Assembly (NCBI RefSeq): GCF_004137245.1 | Contig: NZ_SDWS01000006.1 | Coordinates: 62,001-126,000, forward strand | Source of the DNA: Nocardioides glacieisoli | GTDB lineage: Bacteria; Actinomycetota; Actinomycetes; Propionibacteriales; Nocardioidaceae | Length of the DNA stretch: 64,000 nucleotides | Reading direction: 5' to 3' | In this document: piece by piece, positions 33,982 to 43,283 of the stretch | Layout: each line of letters begins with the position of its first letter | How positions within the stretch are numbered: position 1 is the first letter of the stretch | Notes under the pieces: generated by a model | Seen by the model: the letters and a program-made list of their open reading frames with translations, nothing else | Databases searched by the model: none | Told to the model about the DNA's origin: nothing | Position numbers and translations under genes: made by a program

Positions 33982-35220
33982 TCAGCGGCCGGCGAGGATC
34001 TCGGTGACCGCGGTGACCAGGCCGGCGATGTCCTCGTCGCTGGCGACCAGCGGCGGGGCGAACCGGACGGTCGAGCCGTGGGTGTCCTTGGCGAGGATCC
34101 CGCGCGCCATCAGGGCCTCGGACATCTGGCGGCCGGACATCAGCGTCGGGTCGATGTCGATGCCTGCCCAGGCACCGCGGACGCGTACGTCGGAGAGGCC
34201 TTGGCCGACGAGCGGCGAGAAGCCGGCCTCGAGCTGGCGGCCGATCTCGGTCGAGCGAGCCTGGAAGGTGCCCTCCTCGAGCATCGCGACGACCTCGGTG
34301 CCGATCGCGGCGGCGAGCGGGTTGCCGCCGAAGGTCGAGCCGTGCGAGCCGGGCGTGATGACGTCCATGATGTGGCGGTCGGCAGCGATCGCGGAGACGG
34401 GGTAGATGCCGCCGCCAAGGGCCTTGCCCATGATGTAGATGTCGGGGACGACGTCCTCGTGGTCGCAGGCGAAGGTCTTGCCGGAGCGGGCCAGGCCGGA
34501 CTGGATCTCGTCGGCGATCATCAGCACGTTGCGCTCGGTGCAGAGCTGGCGCAGGTCCTTGAGGAAGCCCTCGGGCGGCATGACCACGCCGCCCTCGCCC
34601 TGGATCGGCTCGAAGAGCACGGCGACAGTGGTCTCGTCGATCGCGGAGGCGACGGCCTCGACGTCGCCGTACTTCACGCCGCGGAAGCCCGTGGTGAAGG
34701 GCGCGTAGCCCGAGGTCGCGACGTCGTCGTCGGAGAAGCTGACGATCGTGGTCGTGCGACCGTGGAAGTTGCCCTCCATGGTGATGATCGTGGCCTGGCC
34801 GGCGGGCACGCCCTTGACCTCGTAGCCCCACTTGCGGCTGACCTTGATGGCGGTCTCGACGGCCTCGGCGCCGGAGTTCATCGGCAGGATCATGTCCTTG
34901 CCGGTGAGCCGCGTGAGGGCCTGCGCGAAGCCGCCGAGCTGGTCGTTGTAGAACGCCCGGCTGGTCAGCGTGAGCTTGCCGAGCTGCTCGCGCGCGACCG
35001 CGACGAGGCGCTCGTTGGTGTGACCGAAGTTGAGCGCGGAGTAGCCCGCGAGGCAGTCGAGGTAGCGCTTGCCGTCGACGTCGATGACCCACGCGCCGTC
35101 GCCCTGCGCCAGCACCACCGGGAGCGGGTGGTAGTTGTGCGCGGCGTACTTCTCGGTGGCCTCGATGTGCGCCTCGGTGCCCTCGAGGATGGTGCGGGGG
35201 GTGCTGTCGGTCGCGGTCAT
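33982..35220 (-). CDS. rocD: Ornithine aminotransferase (ornithine-oxo-acid transaminase)
   Basis: The 412 residues are a class III PLP aminotransferase. Hallmarks are YHPLPVVLAQGDGAWVIDVDG near the N-terminus, NSGAEAVETAIKVSRKW, MEGNFHGRTTTIVSFSDD, EPIQGEGGV, LMIADEIQSGLARSG and the PLP lysine in YIMGKALGGGIYPVS. It matches RocD, which converts L-ornithine plus 2-oxoglutarate to glutamate-5-semialdehyde plus glutamate. That semialdehyde is also the product of ProA, encoded 2 kb away, so both routes to proline meet. ATG 35220 is fixed by family length. Confidence 0.93.
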   Translation of the reverse strand: MTATDSTPRTILEGTEAHIEATEKYAAHNYHPLPVVLAQGDGAWVIDVDGKRYLDCLAGYSALNFGHTNERLVAVAREQLGKLTLTSRAFYNDQLGGFAQALTRLTGKDMILPMNSGAEAVETAIKVSRKWGYEVKGVPAGQATIITMEGNFHGRTTTIVSFSDDDVATSGYAPFTTGFRGVKYGDVEAVASAIDETTVAVLFEPIQGEGGVVMPPEGFLKDLRQLCTERNVLMIADEIQSGLARSGKTFACDHEDVVPDIYIMGKALGGGIYPVSAIAADRHIMDVITPGSHGSTFGGNPLAAAIGTEVVAMLEEGTFQARSTEIGRQLEAGFSPLVGQGLSDVRVRGAWAGIDIDPTLMSGRQMSEALMARGILAKDTHGSTVRFAPPLVASDEDIAGLVTAVTEILAGR

Positions 35221-35324
35221 GAGCACATGGTGCCACCGGCCCTCGCCGAACGCCGATTTCGCCCGTGGTGGGTGCTCTGGACCGGAGATCCTCCGGCATC
35301 CACCCGCGAGCGGGGCGCGAATGC

Positions 35325-35355
35325 GAGAAGCCCGGTGCAGTGCACCGGGCTTCTC
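35325..35355 (-). terminator. Hairpin behind the degenerate tRNA-Ala copy
   Basis: Two 15-bp perfect arms (GAGAAGCCCGGTGCA and its complement) around one central base. The copy at 35454-35482 has the same hairpin with a compensatory A-T to G-C change, which supports selection on the fold before or after duplication. Confidence 0.7.
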
Positions 35356-35360
35356 GTTGG

Positions 35361-35445
35361 TGGAGCTGAGGGGACTCGAACCCCTGACCCTCTGCATGCC
35401 ATCGCCCAGGAATGATCGAGCCGCTACCAGCTGCGCCACGGCGCA
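35361..35445 (-). pseudogene. Degenerate tandem copy of tRNA-Ala (chimeric tRNA remnant)
   Basis: Read on the minus strand, its D-arm (GTGGCGCAGCTGGTAGC) and whole 3' half from the anticodon loop to CCA are identical to the intact tRNA-Ala(GGC) 128 bp away. The 5' acceptor strand is different (no GGGGCTG), so it cannot pair with CAGCTCC. The 8 bases before the anticodon loop are replaced by 20 unrelated bases. A cloverleaf is not possible. The shared 77-bp block also includes the downstream hairpin, so the whole tRNA-terminator unit was duplicated and the copy then broke or recombined. Confidence 0.75.
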
Positions 35446-35453
35446 CACACGAA

Positions 35454-35482
35454 AGAGGCCCGGTGCAGTGCACCGGGCCTCT
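35454..35482 (-). terminator. Terminator hairpin of tRNA-Ala(GGC)
   Basis: A 14-bp perfect stem (AGAGGCCCGGTGCA and complement) with one central base, 4 nt beyond the tRNA 3' CCA on the minus strand, then TTTCGTGTGTG. Confidence 0.75.
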
Positions 35483-35485
35483 CGT

Positions 35486-35561
35486 TGGTGGAGCTGAGGG
35501 GACTCGAACCCCTGACCCTCTGCATGCCATGCAGATGCGCTACCAGCTGCGCCACAGCCCC
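35486..35561 (-). tRNA. tRNA-Ala(GGC), CCA encoded
   Basis: The 76-nt minus-strand gene begins GGGGCTG and ends CAGCTCC-A-CCA. The D-arm is GCGCAGCTGGTAGCGC, the anticodon arm TCTGC-ATGGCAT-GCAGA gives anticodon GGC (reads GCC and GCU alanine codons), and the T-arm is AGGGG-TTCGAGT-CCCCT. The acceptor has the G3-U70 wobble that marks alanine tRNAs for AlaRS. CCA is encoded in the DNA. Confidence 0.96.
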
Positions 35562-35572
35562 AACAGCCGAGA

Positions 35573-35601
35573 ACATTAGCCGACCGGATCGCGCAGGTGA
35601 A
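35573..35601 (-). promoter_or_regulatory. Promoter of tRNA-Ala(GGC)
   Basis: On the minus strand TTCACC (35601-35596), a 17-nt spacer, then TAATGT (35578-35573), 11 nt before the mature tRNA 5' end. The spacing is canonical for the housekeeping sigma factor. Confidence 0.6.
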
Positions 35602-35608
35602 ATCGGGG

Positions 35609-36232
35609 TCAGGCGATGCGGTTCCAGGCGATGAGACGCCACTGCTCGACGCCACCGGTCCACGTCGAGGAGGAGTGCTCGAGCACCACCCAGCCGCAGT
35701 TGGCGAGCACTCCGAAGGACTCGCCGGGGTCGCCCTCCCACCCGAGGAACGCCGGCACGGACACCCGCAGCGCGGCACCGTGGGAGACGACCAGGGCGGT
35801 CTCCCCCTCCCCCAGCGTGTCGACGTACGACGTCAGCGCGGGGACGAAGCGCGCGAGCACGTCGTCCCGGGACTCGCGGCCGGGGATGCCGGCGATGTCA
35901 CCGGCGAGGAGGGCGGCGTGCTCGTCGGGGAACTGCTCGGCGTACTCGTCCGAGGTCAGTCCCACCCGGTTCGGGCCGATGTCGAACTCCCGCAGCCGGG
36001 GGTCGCGGACGGCCTCCAGGCCGCACTCGGCGGCGACCGCGTCGGCCGTCTGGGAGGCGCGGGCGAGGTCGGAGGTCCACATCGCGATCGGCGCGAACGC
36101 CGCCATGAGCGGCGCGACCTCCTTGGCCTGGGCCAGCCCGATGTCGTCGAGCGGGACGTCTGCATGGCCCTGGGCCCTGCCGGTGTCGTTCCAGGCGGTG
36201 CGCCCGTGGCGCAGGAGGACCAGGCGCCTCAC
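35609..36232 (-). CDS. Histidine phosphatase (phosphoglycerate-mutase-like; GpgP-type candidate)
   Basis: The 207 residues begin [14 protein letters not shown], the RHG phosphohistidine motif (Arg8, His9), with LREFDIGP in mid-protein and LVVSHGAALRV for the second catalytic histidine. The GTG start overlaps the rsfS stop by 4 nt (GTGA). In Mycobacterium the gene in the same place behind rsfS and nadD encodes GpgP, which removes phosphate from glucosyl-3-phosphoglycerate. Synteny therefore favours a GpgP-like sugar-phosphate phosphatase over a glycolytic mutase, but the substrate is not shown by sequence. Confidence 0.85.
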   Translation of the reverse strand: MRRLVLLRHGRTAWNDTGRAQGHADVPLDDIGLAQAKEVAPLMAAFAPIAMWTSDLARASQTADAVAAECGLEAVRDPRLREFDIGPNRVGLTSDEYAEQFPDEHAALLAGDIAGIPGRESRDDVLARFVPALTSYVDTLGEGETALVVSHGAALRVSVPAFLGWEGDPGESFGVLANCGWVVLEHSSSTWTGGVEQWRLIAWNRIA

Positions 36233-36588
36233 GTGAGCGTGAGGGGGATGACCGGGCAGTCGCTCCAGAGTCGCTCGAGCGCGTAGAACATCCGCTCCTC
36301 CTCGTGCTGCACGTGGACGACGATCTCGCCGTAGTCGAGCAGCACCCAGCGCCCCTCCTTGTGCCCCTCGCGACGGATCGGCTTGGCGCCGGCCTCGCGG
36401 AGCTTCTCCTCGATCTCGTCGACGATCGCGCCGACGGCACGCTCGTTGCTGGCGCTGGCCAGCAGGAACGCGTCGGTGATCGCGATCTGCTCGCTCACGT
36501 CGAAGGCCAGCACCTGGTCGGCCTTCTTGTCGTGGGCGGCCTGGGCCGCCACCTCGACGAGCTCGACGGCGTGGTCGGTGGCAGTCAT
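36229..36588 (-). CDS. rsfS: Ribosomal silencing factor RsfS
   Basis: The 119 residues match RsfS (Iojap/YbeB): [76 protein letters not shown] in pieces. It binds ribosomal protein L14 and blocks subunit joining when nutrients are short. It is coupled by 4-nt overlaps to nadD upstream (ATGA) and to the phosphatase downstream (GTGA). Confidence 0.95.
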   Translation of the reverse strand: MTATDHAVELVEVAAQAAHDKKADQVLAFDVSEQIAITDAFLLASASNERAVGAIVDEIEEKLREAGAKPIRREGHKEGRWVLLDYGEIVVHVQHEEERMFYALERLWSDCPVIPLTLT

Positions 36589-37229
36589 GAATCGTCCTTG
36601 CTGGTTGCGGGTGAGGCATAGAGGTCGTGCTTGGCGATGTACTGCACGACGCCGTCGGGCACGAGGTACCAGACGGGTTCGCCGCGGCGCTTGCGGTCGC
36701 GGCAGTCGGTCGAGGAGATCGCGAGGGCCGGGATCTCGACCATCGTGATCCGGTCGGACGGGATCTTGGCGAGCGCCTCCGGGTCCATGGTGTAGCCGGG
36801 GCGCGTGCAGCCGACGAAGTTGGCGAGCTCGAAGAGCTCGTCGGCGGCGCGCCAGGTGAAGATGTCGGCGAGTGCGTCGGCGCCGGTGATGAAGAAGAGC
36901 TCCGCGCCGGGCATCTCGGCCTTCAGGTCGCGCAGCGTGTCGATCGTGTACGTCCTGCCCTCGCGGTCGATGTCGACGCGCGAGACGTTGAAGCGCGGGT
37001 TGGCCGCCGTCGCGACCACGGTCATCAGGTAGCGGTGCTCGGCCTCGGTGACGTCGCGCTCGCTCTTCTGCCAAGGGTCGCCGGTGGGGACGAACAGGAC
37101 CTCGTCGAGGTCGAACCACGACTGGACCTCGGAGGCGGCCACGAGGTGGCCGTGGTGGATGGGGTCGAACGTGCCGCCCATCACCCCGACGCGACGCACC
37201 ACGGGATCAGCTGTGCTCGCGTCCGCCAC
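36585..37229 (-). CDS. nadD: Nicotinate-nucleotide adenylyltransferase
   Basis: NadD makes nicotinic acid adenine dinucleotide from nicotinate mononucleotide and ATP in NAD synthesis. The 214 residues have [16 protein letters not shown] (nucleotidyltransferase motif with HHGH at 25-28), [25 protein letters not shown] and the C-terminal [15 protein letters not shown], the ISST-x-x-R loop. Start GTG 37229 lies inside the small membrane-protein gene upstream, overlapping it by 23 nt. Its stop overlaps the rsfS start. Confidence 0.94.
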   Translation of the reverse strand: MADASTADPVVRRVGVMGGTFDPIHHGHLVAASEVQSWFDLDEVLFVPTGDPWQKSERDVTEAEHRYLMTVVATAANPRFNVSRVDIDREGRTYTIDTLRDLKAEMPGAELFFITGADALADIFTWRAADELFELANFVGCTRPGYTMDPEALAKIPSDRITMVEIPALAISSTDCRDRKRRGEPVWYLVPDGVVQYIAKHDLYASPATSKDDS

Positions 37230-37359
37230 CGAAGGAGACGACTGCGGCGAGGAGGACGAGCAGCAGGGCGAGCGCGATGGCGCCGATCACGTAGGGGTGG
37301 ACGGCGGGCTCGCCGTGCTCGGAGGTCTCGGCGGCCAGCGTGATGGCGGTGCTCAGCAT
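37207..37359 (-). CDS. Conserved small single-pass membrane protein between proA and nadD
   Basis: This 50-residue frame has a short N-terminal segment ([19 protein letters not shown]), then one membrane helix ([19 protein letters not shown]) and a charged tail GGGREHS. From memory, a small protein of this shape lies in the same place in Streptomyces and other actinobacteria. The ATG is 7 nt after TAGGAT (37372-37367), a leaderless start, so it may head the nadD-rsfS operon. The overlap with nadD suggests translational coupling. Function unknown. Confidence 0.75.
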   Translation of the reverse strand: MLSTAITLAAETSEHGEPAVHPYVIGAIALALLLVLLAAVVSFGGGREHS

Positions 37360-37392
37360 GTCGGCGATCCTATCGCCTGCGTGCGGCCGGGC

Positions 37393-38643
37393 TCACCGCA
37401 CGTGCCCGTCACCGACGACGACGTACTTGCTGGAGGTCATCTCGGGCAGGCCCATCGGTCCCCGGGCGTGCAGCTTCTGCGTCGAGATGCCGATCTCGGC
37501 GCCGAAGCCGAACTCACCGCCGTCGGTGAACCGGGTCGAGGCGTTCACCACCACGGCGGCCGAGTCGACGGCCGCGACGAAGCGCCGGATGGTGGCCTGG
37601 TCGCGAGCGAGGATCGCCTCGGTGTGGCCGGACGAGAAGCGCCGGATGTGCTCGATCGCGCCCTCGACGTCGTGCACGACGGCCGCCGAGATCTCCCTCG
37701 CCAGGAACTCCGCCCTGTGGTCCTCGTCGGTCGCCGGCACCACGTCGTCGTACTCCGCGAAGGCAGTGTCACCGTGCACGAGCACGCCGGCGGCCTGCAG
37801 CGCCTCCACGACGATCGGCAGGAACTCGTCGGCCACGTCCTCGTGCACGAGCAGCGACTCGGCGGCGTTGCACACGCTGGTGCGCTGGGTCTTGGCGTTG
37901 AGCACGATCGCGAGCGCCTGCTCGAGGTCGGCCGACGCGTCGACGTAGACGTGGCAGTTGCCCACGCCCGTCTCGATCACCGGCACCGTCGACTCCTCGA
38001 CGACGCTCCGGATCAGGCCGGCGCCGCCCCGCGGGATGAGCACGTCGACCAGCCCGCGTGCACGCATCAGCGCCTTGACGCTGTCGTGGGTCTCCCCCGG
38101 CACGAGCTGTACGACGTCCTCCGGCAGGCCGCTGCCGGCCAGCGCGCCGCGCATCGCCTCGACGATCGCGGCGTTGCTCGACCGCGCGCTCGACGAGCCA
38201 CGCAGGAGCACCGCGTTGCCGGCCTTGACGCAGATCCCGGCCGCGTCGGCGGTGACGTTGGGACGCGCCTCGTAGATCATCCCGACGACCCCGAACGGCA
38301 CCCGCACCTGTCGCAGCTCGAGGCCGTTGGCGAGCGTGCTGCCCCGCAGCACCTCCCCCACCGGGTCGGGCAGGCCGGCGACGTCGCGCAGGCCCTGCGC
38401 CATGGCGGCGAGCCGGTCGTCGTCGAGCCGCAGCCGGTCGACGATGTTGGCGGGCGTGCCGCCCGCCTCCGCCCGATCGACGTCGTCGGCGTTGGCCGCC
38501 AGGATCGCCTCCGACGAGGCGAGCAGGGCGTCGGCCATCGCGTGCAGCGCGGCGTCCTTGGTCGCGCGCGTCGCGGTCGCCAGCTCGTGGCTGGCGGTGC
38601 GTGCCCGCCCGGCGACCTCACGCACCGTCTCCTCGCTGCTCAT
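37393..38643 (-). CDS. proA: Glutamate-5-semialdehyde dehydrogenase (gamma-glutamyl phosphate reductase)
   Basis: ProA reduces gamma-glutamyl phosphate to glutamate-5-semialdehyde with NADPH, the second step of proline synthesis. The 416 residues have the N-terminal [63 protein letters not shown]-like [12 protein letters not shown] and the catalytic cysteine in [18 protein letters not shown] 38643 is 7 nt after TACGCT (38656-38651), a leaderless start. proB is not in the window. Confidence 0.95.
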   Translation of the reverse strand: MSSEETVREVAGRARTASHELATATRATKDAALHAMADALLASSEAILAANADDVDRAEAGGTPANIVDRLRLDDDRLAAMAQGLRDVAGLPDPVGEVLRGSTLANGLELRQVRVPFGVVGMIYEARPNVTADAAGICVKAGNAVLLRGSSSARSSNAAIVEAMRGALAGSGLPEDVVQLVPGETHDSVKALMRARGLVDVLIPRGGAGLIRSVVEESTVPVIETGVGNCHVYVDASADLEQALAIVLNAKTQRTSVCNAAESLLVHEDVADEFLPIVVEALQAAGVLVHGDTAFAEYDDVVPATDEDHRAEFLAREISAAVVHDVEGAIEHIRRFSSGHTEAILARDQATIRRFVAAVDSAAVVVNASTRFTDGGEFGFGAEIGISTQKLHARGPMGLPEMTSSKYVVVGDGHVR

Positions 38644-38681
38644 GCGGTCCAGCGTAGGTCCGGCTGACCTAGGGTGGCTCC

Positions 38682-40214
38682 ATGTCTCGCATCACGGGGG
38701 TGATCGTCGCGCTGGCGACGGCAGCGGCTGTCCTGTCCGGCTCGACCGTGAGCGCGGAGCCCGCGCCGGCTGCACCGCCCGCGGCCGAGCTGCCGAAGGA
38801 GATCCCCGGCGGGGTCGAGCTCACCCTGGCGGATGGCGACCTGCTGCGGGTGTGGGCGGCGGACAACTACCGCGCGGTCTTCTCCAGGCGGCTCGACGCC
38901 GCCACGGGTGCGTGGGGGCCGCGACTCGAGGTGCTGCGCCGCCGGAACCTCTACTGCGGAGAGGTCGAGGGCCGCACCGCCAACGGCGCGGTCGCCCTCC
39001 TGGCGCAGTGCGACGAGGGCGGCTACTACGAGGACACCGCCCCGGTCTCCTCGCAGGCCATGTGGTCGCCCGACGGCGTCACCTGGACGTCGTACACCCT
39101 CGACGGGGAGGCGTACGAGGAGCCCGGCATCTCTCCCGACGGCCAGAACGCCGTGTGGCCGATGCACCAGCGCTACACCATGCGGACCGCGGCGGGCTGG
39201 ACCGACCACTCCCTCCGGGCCGACGGCCAGGAGTACTCGGTCACCGCGACCATCACCGACACCGCACAGGTCTCGTTCGTGTACGGCACCTGCGCCGGTC
39301 GTCCGTCGCGACTCGTGGTGCAGACGCGCACCGGCGATGCCGCACCGACCCGGCAGGAGGTCCGGGTCCCCTTCTCCTGCACCGAGGGCGACCTCGCCAA
39401 CGTCGACTCCGACACCGTCTGGCTGGGCACTCTCGGCGAGCCCGCGGGTCGGGCGGTCGTCTCCCGCCCGGACGGCGCATCTCCTTGGGCCGTCACGCGC
39501 ATCGCACCCGTCGACGCACCCGGGCTCTTCCAGACGTGGCGCGCCCTCGACCGGCAGTTCGTCACCGCGCCGGGTCGTCCGCTCTACGCTCTCGGGTCCA
39601 GGAGCCGTCGCCGGGTGCTGGCCCAGTCCTACGACCCGGAGGCGCAGGCGTGGCGCCCGCCCACGACGGTGTTCTCCGCACGTGAGCGGTGCAGCTGGTC
39701 GGACAACTGGACGGCCGAGCCGCTCGGCGTGCTGGCCATCGGTCTCGTGTGCGGTGACAACGAGGTCGTCCTGACGACGCAGGACGGCGCGACGTGGCGC
39801 GCGGTGCGCGGCGACTGGCACAGGCGGGGGCTGTCGCCAGACGGGACGTACGTCGCCCTGCCGTCGCGCACCAGGACCTACGTCATCTCACCCGAGCGGG
39901 GCGTCGTCACGTTGCCCGGCGGAGTGCCCGGCCGCTGCGACGTGGTCGTCCCGGACGGACCGGGCGCCGCCGTGCTGCTCACCGCGGGTGGCCGCCACCG
40001 CGGCTGGCCCACGGTCCTCCAGCACTCGTCGCCCGACGGCTGGACCCGGTTGTCCACGACGTCGCTCCCGACGCCACCCCCGGTCTGCCGCGCGGCCCGC
40101 GCATCGACGTACGACCTGCCGTTCCGCTTCGACATCCGCAGCGGGCAGCAGGGCTACACGGTGCAGGTCGTCGAGCGCGACGGCGCGTGGACGGTCCGTC
40201 GCAGCCGCTACTGA
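38682..40214 (+). CDS. Secreted protein, probable beta-propeller-like, function unknown
   Basis: The 510 residues start with a signal peptide ([24 protein letters not shown], cleavage near A25-E26). The rest is beta-rich with repeated short blocks centred on Trp and SPDG ([36 protein letters not shown]), as in WD/YVTN-style propellers. There are several Cys pairs, which fits an extracytoplasmic protein. No catalytic motif is visible. ATG 38682 is 6 nt after TAGGGT (38670-38675). A 17-bp terminator follows. Confidence 0.7.
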   Translation: MSRITGVIVALATAAAVLSGSTVSAEPAPAAPPAAELPKEIPGGVELTLADGDLLRVWAADNYRAVFSRRLDAATGAWGPRLEVLRRRNLYCGEVEGRTANGAVALLAQCDEGGYYEDTAPVSSQAMWSPDGVTWTSYTLDGEAYEEPGISPDGQNAVWPMHQRYTMRTAAGWTDHSLRADGQEYSVTATITDTAQVSFVYGTCAGRPSRLVVQTRTGDAAPTRQEVRVPFSCTEGDLANVDSDTVWLGTLGEPAGRAVVSRPDGASPWAVTRIAPVDAPGLFQTWRALDRQFVTAPGRPLYALGSRSRRRVLAQSYDPEAQAWRPPTTVFSARERCSWSDNWTAEPLGVLAIGLVCGDNEVVLTTQDGATWRAVRGDWHRRGLSPDGTYVALPSRTRTYVISPERGVVTLPGGVPGRCDVVVPDGPGAAVLLTAGGRHRGWPTVLQHSSPDGWTRLSTTSLPTPPPVCRAARASTYDLPFRFDIRSGQQGYTVQVVERDGAWTVRRSRY

Positions 40215-40223
40215 CCCCTCACG

Positions 40224-40268
40224 ACGTACGAACGCCCCCGACCGTGGTGGCCGGGGGCGTTCGTACGT
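40224..40268. terminator. Two-way terminator between convergent genes
   Basis: ACGTACGAACGCCCCCG (40224-40240) and its exact complement (40252-40268) form a 17-bp stem with an 11-base loop. It sits between the stops of the secreted protein gene and of etfA. Confidence 0.85.
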
Positions 40269-40279
40269 CTTGCAGGGTC

Positions 40280-41233
40280 TCAGCCCTTGCGCTCCTTGAC
40301 CTTCTCGGTCGCGGCGGGCAGGACCGTGTGCAGGTCGCCCACGACGCCGAAGTCGACGAGCTCGAAGATCGGCGCCTCGGGGTCCTTGTTGACCGCGACG
40401 ATCGTCTTCGACGTCTGCATGCCGGCACGGTGCTGGATCGCACCGGAGATGCCGTTGGCGACGTAGAGCTGCGGGGAGACCGTCTTGCCGGTCTGGCCGA
40501 CCTGGAACGCGTGCGGCATCCAGCCCGAGTCGACCGCGGCGCGCGAGGCACCCACGGCTGCGCCGATCGAGTCGGCGAAGCCCTCGACGGGCTCGAAGTT
40601 GCCGCCCGTGCCACGACCGCCGGAGACCACGATCGCGGCCTCGGTCAGCTCGGGGCGCCCGGTGGACTGGCGCGGCTGGGTGGCCACGATCTGCGCACCC
40701 TTGGCGGCATCCGAGATCGTCGCGGCGAAGGCCTCGACGGTGCCGGCGCCCTCGGACTCCTCGGGAGCGGCCGAGTTGGGCTTGACCGTGATGATCGGCG
40801 TGCCGGTGGTGACCTTGGCCTGCACGGTGAAGTTGCCGGCGAAGACCGACTGGGTCGTGACACCACCCTCGGCGACGTCGACGGCGTCGGTGATCAGGCC
40901 GGAGCCGATCTTGATCGCCAGGCGGGCCGCGACCTCCTTGTTCTCGAAGGTCGACGGCAGCAGGATCGCGGCCGGGCTGCTCTTCTCGGCCAGCTGCTGC
41001 AGCGCCTCGGCCTTCGGCGCGACGAGGAAGCCCTTGATCGGTGCGTCGTCGACGACGTAGACCTTCGCGGCGCCGTACTTCTTGACCTTCTCGGCCACGG
41101 CGTCGCCCTGCTCGGGCGAGCCGAAGAACACGGCCGACGGCTCGCCGAGACGCTTCGCGATCGTGAGCAGCTCGTAGGTCGGCTTCTTGACCTCGCCGTC
41201 GGCGTGGTCGATGACAACAAGAACCTCAGACAT
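40280..41233 (-). CDS. etfA: Electron transfer flavoprotein subunit alpha
   Basis: The 317 residues carry the FAD-binding C-terminal signature of ETF alpha ([75 protein letters not shown] in pieces). Together with EtfB it accepts electrons from acyl-CoA dehydrogenases and passes them to the quinone pool. It follows etfB by 21 nt. The gene order etfB-etfA is usual. Confidence 0.96.
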   Translation of the reverse strand: MSEVLVVIDHADGEVKKPTYELLTIAKRLGEPSAVFFGSPEQGDAVAEKVKKYGAAKVYVVDDAPIKGFLVAPKAEALQQLAEKSSPAAILLPSTFENKEVAARLAIKIGSGLITDAVDVAEGGVTTQSVFAGNFTVQAKVTTGTPIITVKPNSAAPEESEGAGTVEAFAATISDAAKGAQIVATQPRQSTGRPELTEAAIVVSGGRGTGGNFEPVEGFADSIGAAVGASRAAVDSGWMPHAFQVGQTGKTVSPQLYVANGISGAIQHRAGMQTSKTIVAVNKDPEAPIFELVDFGVVGDLHTVLPAATEKVKERKG

Positions 41234-41254
41234 CTCTACAGCTCCTCAGCCGAC

Positions 41255-42055
41255 TCAGATGAACTTCTTGGACGCGAGGAAGTCGACCAGCGCGCCGGCG
41301 CCGGATCCGTCCTCGTCGGTGACGATCTCGCCGGCAGTGCGCGGCGGGCGGGCCTCGGTGTCCTCCACCTGCGTGTAGGCCACCGAGAGGCCGACCTGGT
41401 CGGCGTCGAGACCCAGGTTGGTCAGCGACCACGTCTCGAGCGGCTTCTTCTTCGCGGCCATGATGCCCTTGAACGACGGGTAGCGGGCCTCGCCCGACTG
41501 GTCGGTCACGCTCAGCACGATCGGCAGCGTCGCGCCGATGACCTCGGTCGAGCCCTCGTTGTCGCGCTTGATGCGGACCTGGTCGCCCTGCGACTCCACG
41601 ACGGAGGCCAGCGTGACCTGCGGCAGCCCGAGGCGCTCGGCGAGCATCGCCGGCACGACGGAGCCGGAGGCGTCCGTCGAGGCCATGCCGCACAGCACGA
41701 GGTCGACGCCGGCGTCGGCCTTGATCTTCTCGATCGCCTTCGCGAGGACCAGCGAGGTGCCGAGGTAGTCGGAGCCCGCGATCGCGTCGTCGACGACGTG
41801 GACACCGGAGTCGGCACCCATCTGGAGCGCCTTGCGCACGGCGTCGACGGCCTTCTCCGGCCCGACGGTCAGCACCGTGACGGTGATCTCCTCACCCTCA
41901 CGCTTCTCCCGGAACTGCAGGGCCTGCTCGACGGCGTACTCGTCCAGCTCGGACAACAGGCCGTCGACCCCGACGCGGTCGACGGTGTTGTCGTCCTCGA
42001 ACTTGCGGTCGGCCGTGGCGTCCGGCACGTACTTCACACAGACAACAATGTTCAT
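41255..42055 (-). CDS. etfB: Electron transfer flavoprotein subunit beta
   Basis: The 266 residues start with NIVVCVKYVPDATADRKF and contain DEYAVEQALQFREKREGEEITVLTV in pieces, VLAKAIEKIKADAGVDLVLCG and the ETF-beta signature region VESQGDQVRIKRDN. The subunit binds AMP and holds the alpha FAD domain. ATG 42055 is set by family length. First gene of etfBA, apparently with its own promoter in the 112 bp upstream. Confidence 0.96.
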   Translation of the reverse strand: MNIVVCVKYVPDATADRKFEDDNTVDRVGVDGLLSELDEYAVEQALQFREKREGEEITVTVLTVGPEKAVDAVRKALQMGADSGVHVVDDAIAGSDYLGTSLVLAKAIEKIKADAGVDLVLCGMASTDASGSVVPAMLAERLGLPQVTLASVVESQGDQVRIKRDNEGSTEVIGATLPIVLSVTDQSGEARYPSFKGIMAAKKKPLETWSLTNLGLDADQVGLSVAYTQVEDTEARPPRTAGEIVTDEDGSGAGALVDFLASKKFI

Positions 42056-42167
42056 GGTGGTGTGGCCTCGCGGCCCCTCCTGTGGACTCGGATGTGCGTT
42101 CGAGGTTACTAGCCAGTCACCCCGGACCGGAATGCCGTTCCGGGTGGAGTGGCTCACAGGCAGCGGG

Positions 42168-42881
42168 TCAGCGCTGGCGGACCGTGAACTTCTCGGTGTA
42201 GCGCGCCGCGAGGTGCTGGGCGTCACCGGCGTACGTCACGCGCAGGCGGTAGCGGCCCGTCCGCAGGACGCCGAGCCGCGCCGTCGCAGCGCCGGGCGGG
42301 TCGAGCGTCCGCTCCCGGCGGGTGACCTTGCCCGTGCGCAGGTGACGCGCCGTCACGGTCACCGGGCCGGTGGGCCGGGTGCCCCAGTCGCCGATCGCGC
42401 CGATCACGACGCCTGTCGGGACGTGCGCACCGCGGCCCGTGATCCGCGCCTGCAGGAAGGTCTGGGCCTTCGAGACGACCCAGGTGGTGGTCGCGGACGT
42501 GCTCGGGTCCTGACCCGGGAGGCGCGGGACGAACGACGCCGTGACCGCGTGCTCGCCGACCGCCGTCTGGCGCGGCAGCGTGACGCGCGCCATGCCGCCG
42601 CTGATGTTCGCTCTCACGGAGAAGCCGTCGACCGAGAAGACGACGTCGCCGTCGGCCGGGCCGGCGGTGGTGACCTGCGCCGTGGCCGTCACGGAGTCAC
42701 CGTAGGACGAGGTCGAATCGCTGAGCACGAGCGTCGTCTGGGACGGAGCGGCGGCGTGCGCCGGCACCGCCCACCCGCCGCCGGCGAGGGCGACGAGGGC
42801 GGCGACCGCGGCTGCAGTGACGCGGGAGTTCAGCGCTGCTTGCCCAGGCCGGGATCTCGTGGGCGCCGAGTGCGTCGTCAT
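42168..42881 (-). CDS. Secreted Ig-like-domain protein
   Basis: The 237 residues have an Arg-containing N-terminus, a signal helix (VTAAAVAALVALAGGGWAVPAHA) cleaved near the A-A-A run, then two bacterial Ig-like segments: TTLVLSDSTSSYGDSVTATAQV with GDVVFSVDG, and a second with GPVTVTARHLRTGKVTRRERT ending RLRVTYAGDAQHLAARY. Such beta-sandwich proteins occur on the outside of actinobacteria. ATG 42881 is 6 nt after TATCGT (42893-42888). No catalytic domain is present, so a binding or structural role is likely. Confidence 0.75.
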   Translation of the reverse strand: MTTHSAPTRSRPGQAALNSRVTAAAVAALVALAGGGWAVPAHAAAPSQTTLVLSDSTSSYGDSVTATAQVTTAGPADGDVVFSVDGFSVRANISGGMARVTLPRQTAVGEHAVTASFVPRLPGQDPSTSATTTWVVSKAQTFLQARITGRGAHVPTGVVIGAIGDWGTRPTGPVTVTARHLRTGKVTRRERTLDPPGAATARLGVLRTGRYRLRVTYAGDAQHLAARYTEKFTVRQR

Positions 42882-42921
42882 GCCCCGACGATAGAGGCTC
42901 CGGCGGCGCGCCGAGGCCTGT

Positions 42922-43224
42922 TCAGGGCTTGATGATGCGATCGAGCAGACGACCGACGACGAGGTACGCGATCGCGCCGAGGCCCCAGTTGAAGAGGGCG
43001 TTCTTGACCTGTGCACCGTCACCCTTGAACTGCTTGATGCCGTCCTGGCGCGAGAAGATGTCGAGGTCGATGTAGTCGGCGGTGCGGAGCACGAAGTCCA
43101 CCAGCGAGTTGCTCCGGTTGGCGTCGAGGGCGATCAGCAGCGCGCCGACGGCCAGGACGAGGGCAGCCAGCGCCGCCAGCAGCCAGATCAGCTGCGCCAG
43201 TCGGGCCCGGATCTTCGTCACCAC
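42922..43224 (-). CDS. Small two-helix membrane protein, hypothetical
   Basis: The 100 residues have one long helix (LAQLIWLLAALAALVLAVGALLIAL) near the N-terminus and a second (GLGAIAYLVVGRLLDRII) at the C-terminus, joined by a polar loop with LRTADYIDLDIFSRQDGIKQFKGDGAQVKN. The pattern is well conserved in my memory of actinobacterial hypothetical proteins, but no function is known. It lies 40 bp upstream of the Ig-like gene. Confidence 0.72.
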   Translation of the reverse strand: MVTKIRARLAQLIWLLAALAALVLAVGALLIALDANRSNSLVDFVLRTADYIDLDIFSRQDGIKQFKGDGAQVKNALFNWGLGAIAYLVVGRLLDRIIKP

Positions 43225-43283
43225 GGTGGTTCTCCTAGTTCATTCGGTCTGGTCGTCGAGGTCGCTGTCGGTCGGGGCGTGGG

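Noticed and set aside
35403..35461. Second functional tRNA next to tRNA-Ala
   Set aside because: The acceptor strand cannot pair and the anticodon 5' arm is replaced, so it was called a degenerate copy.
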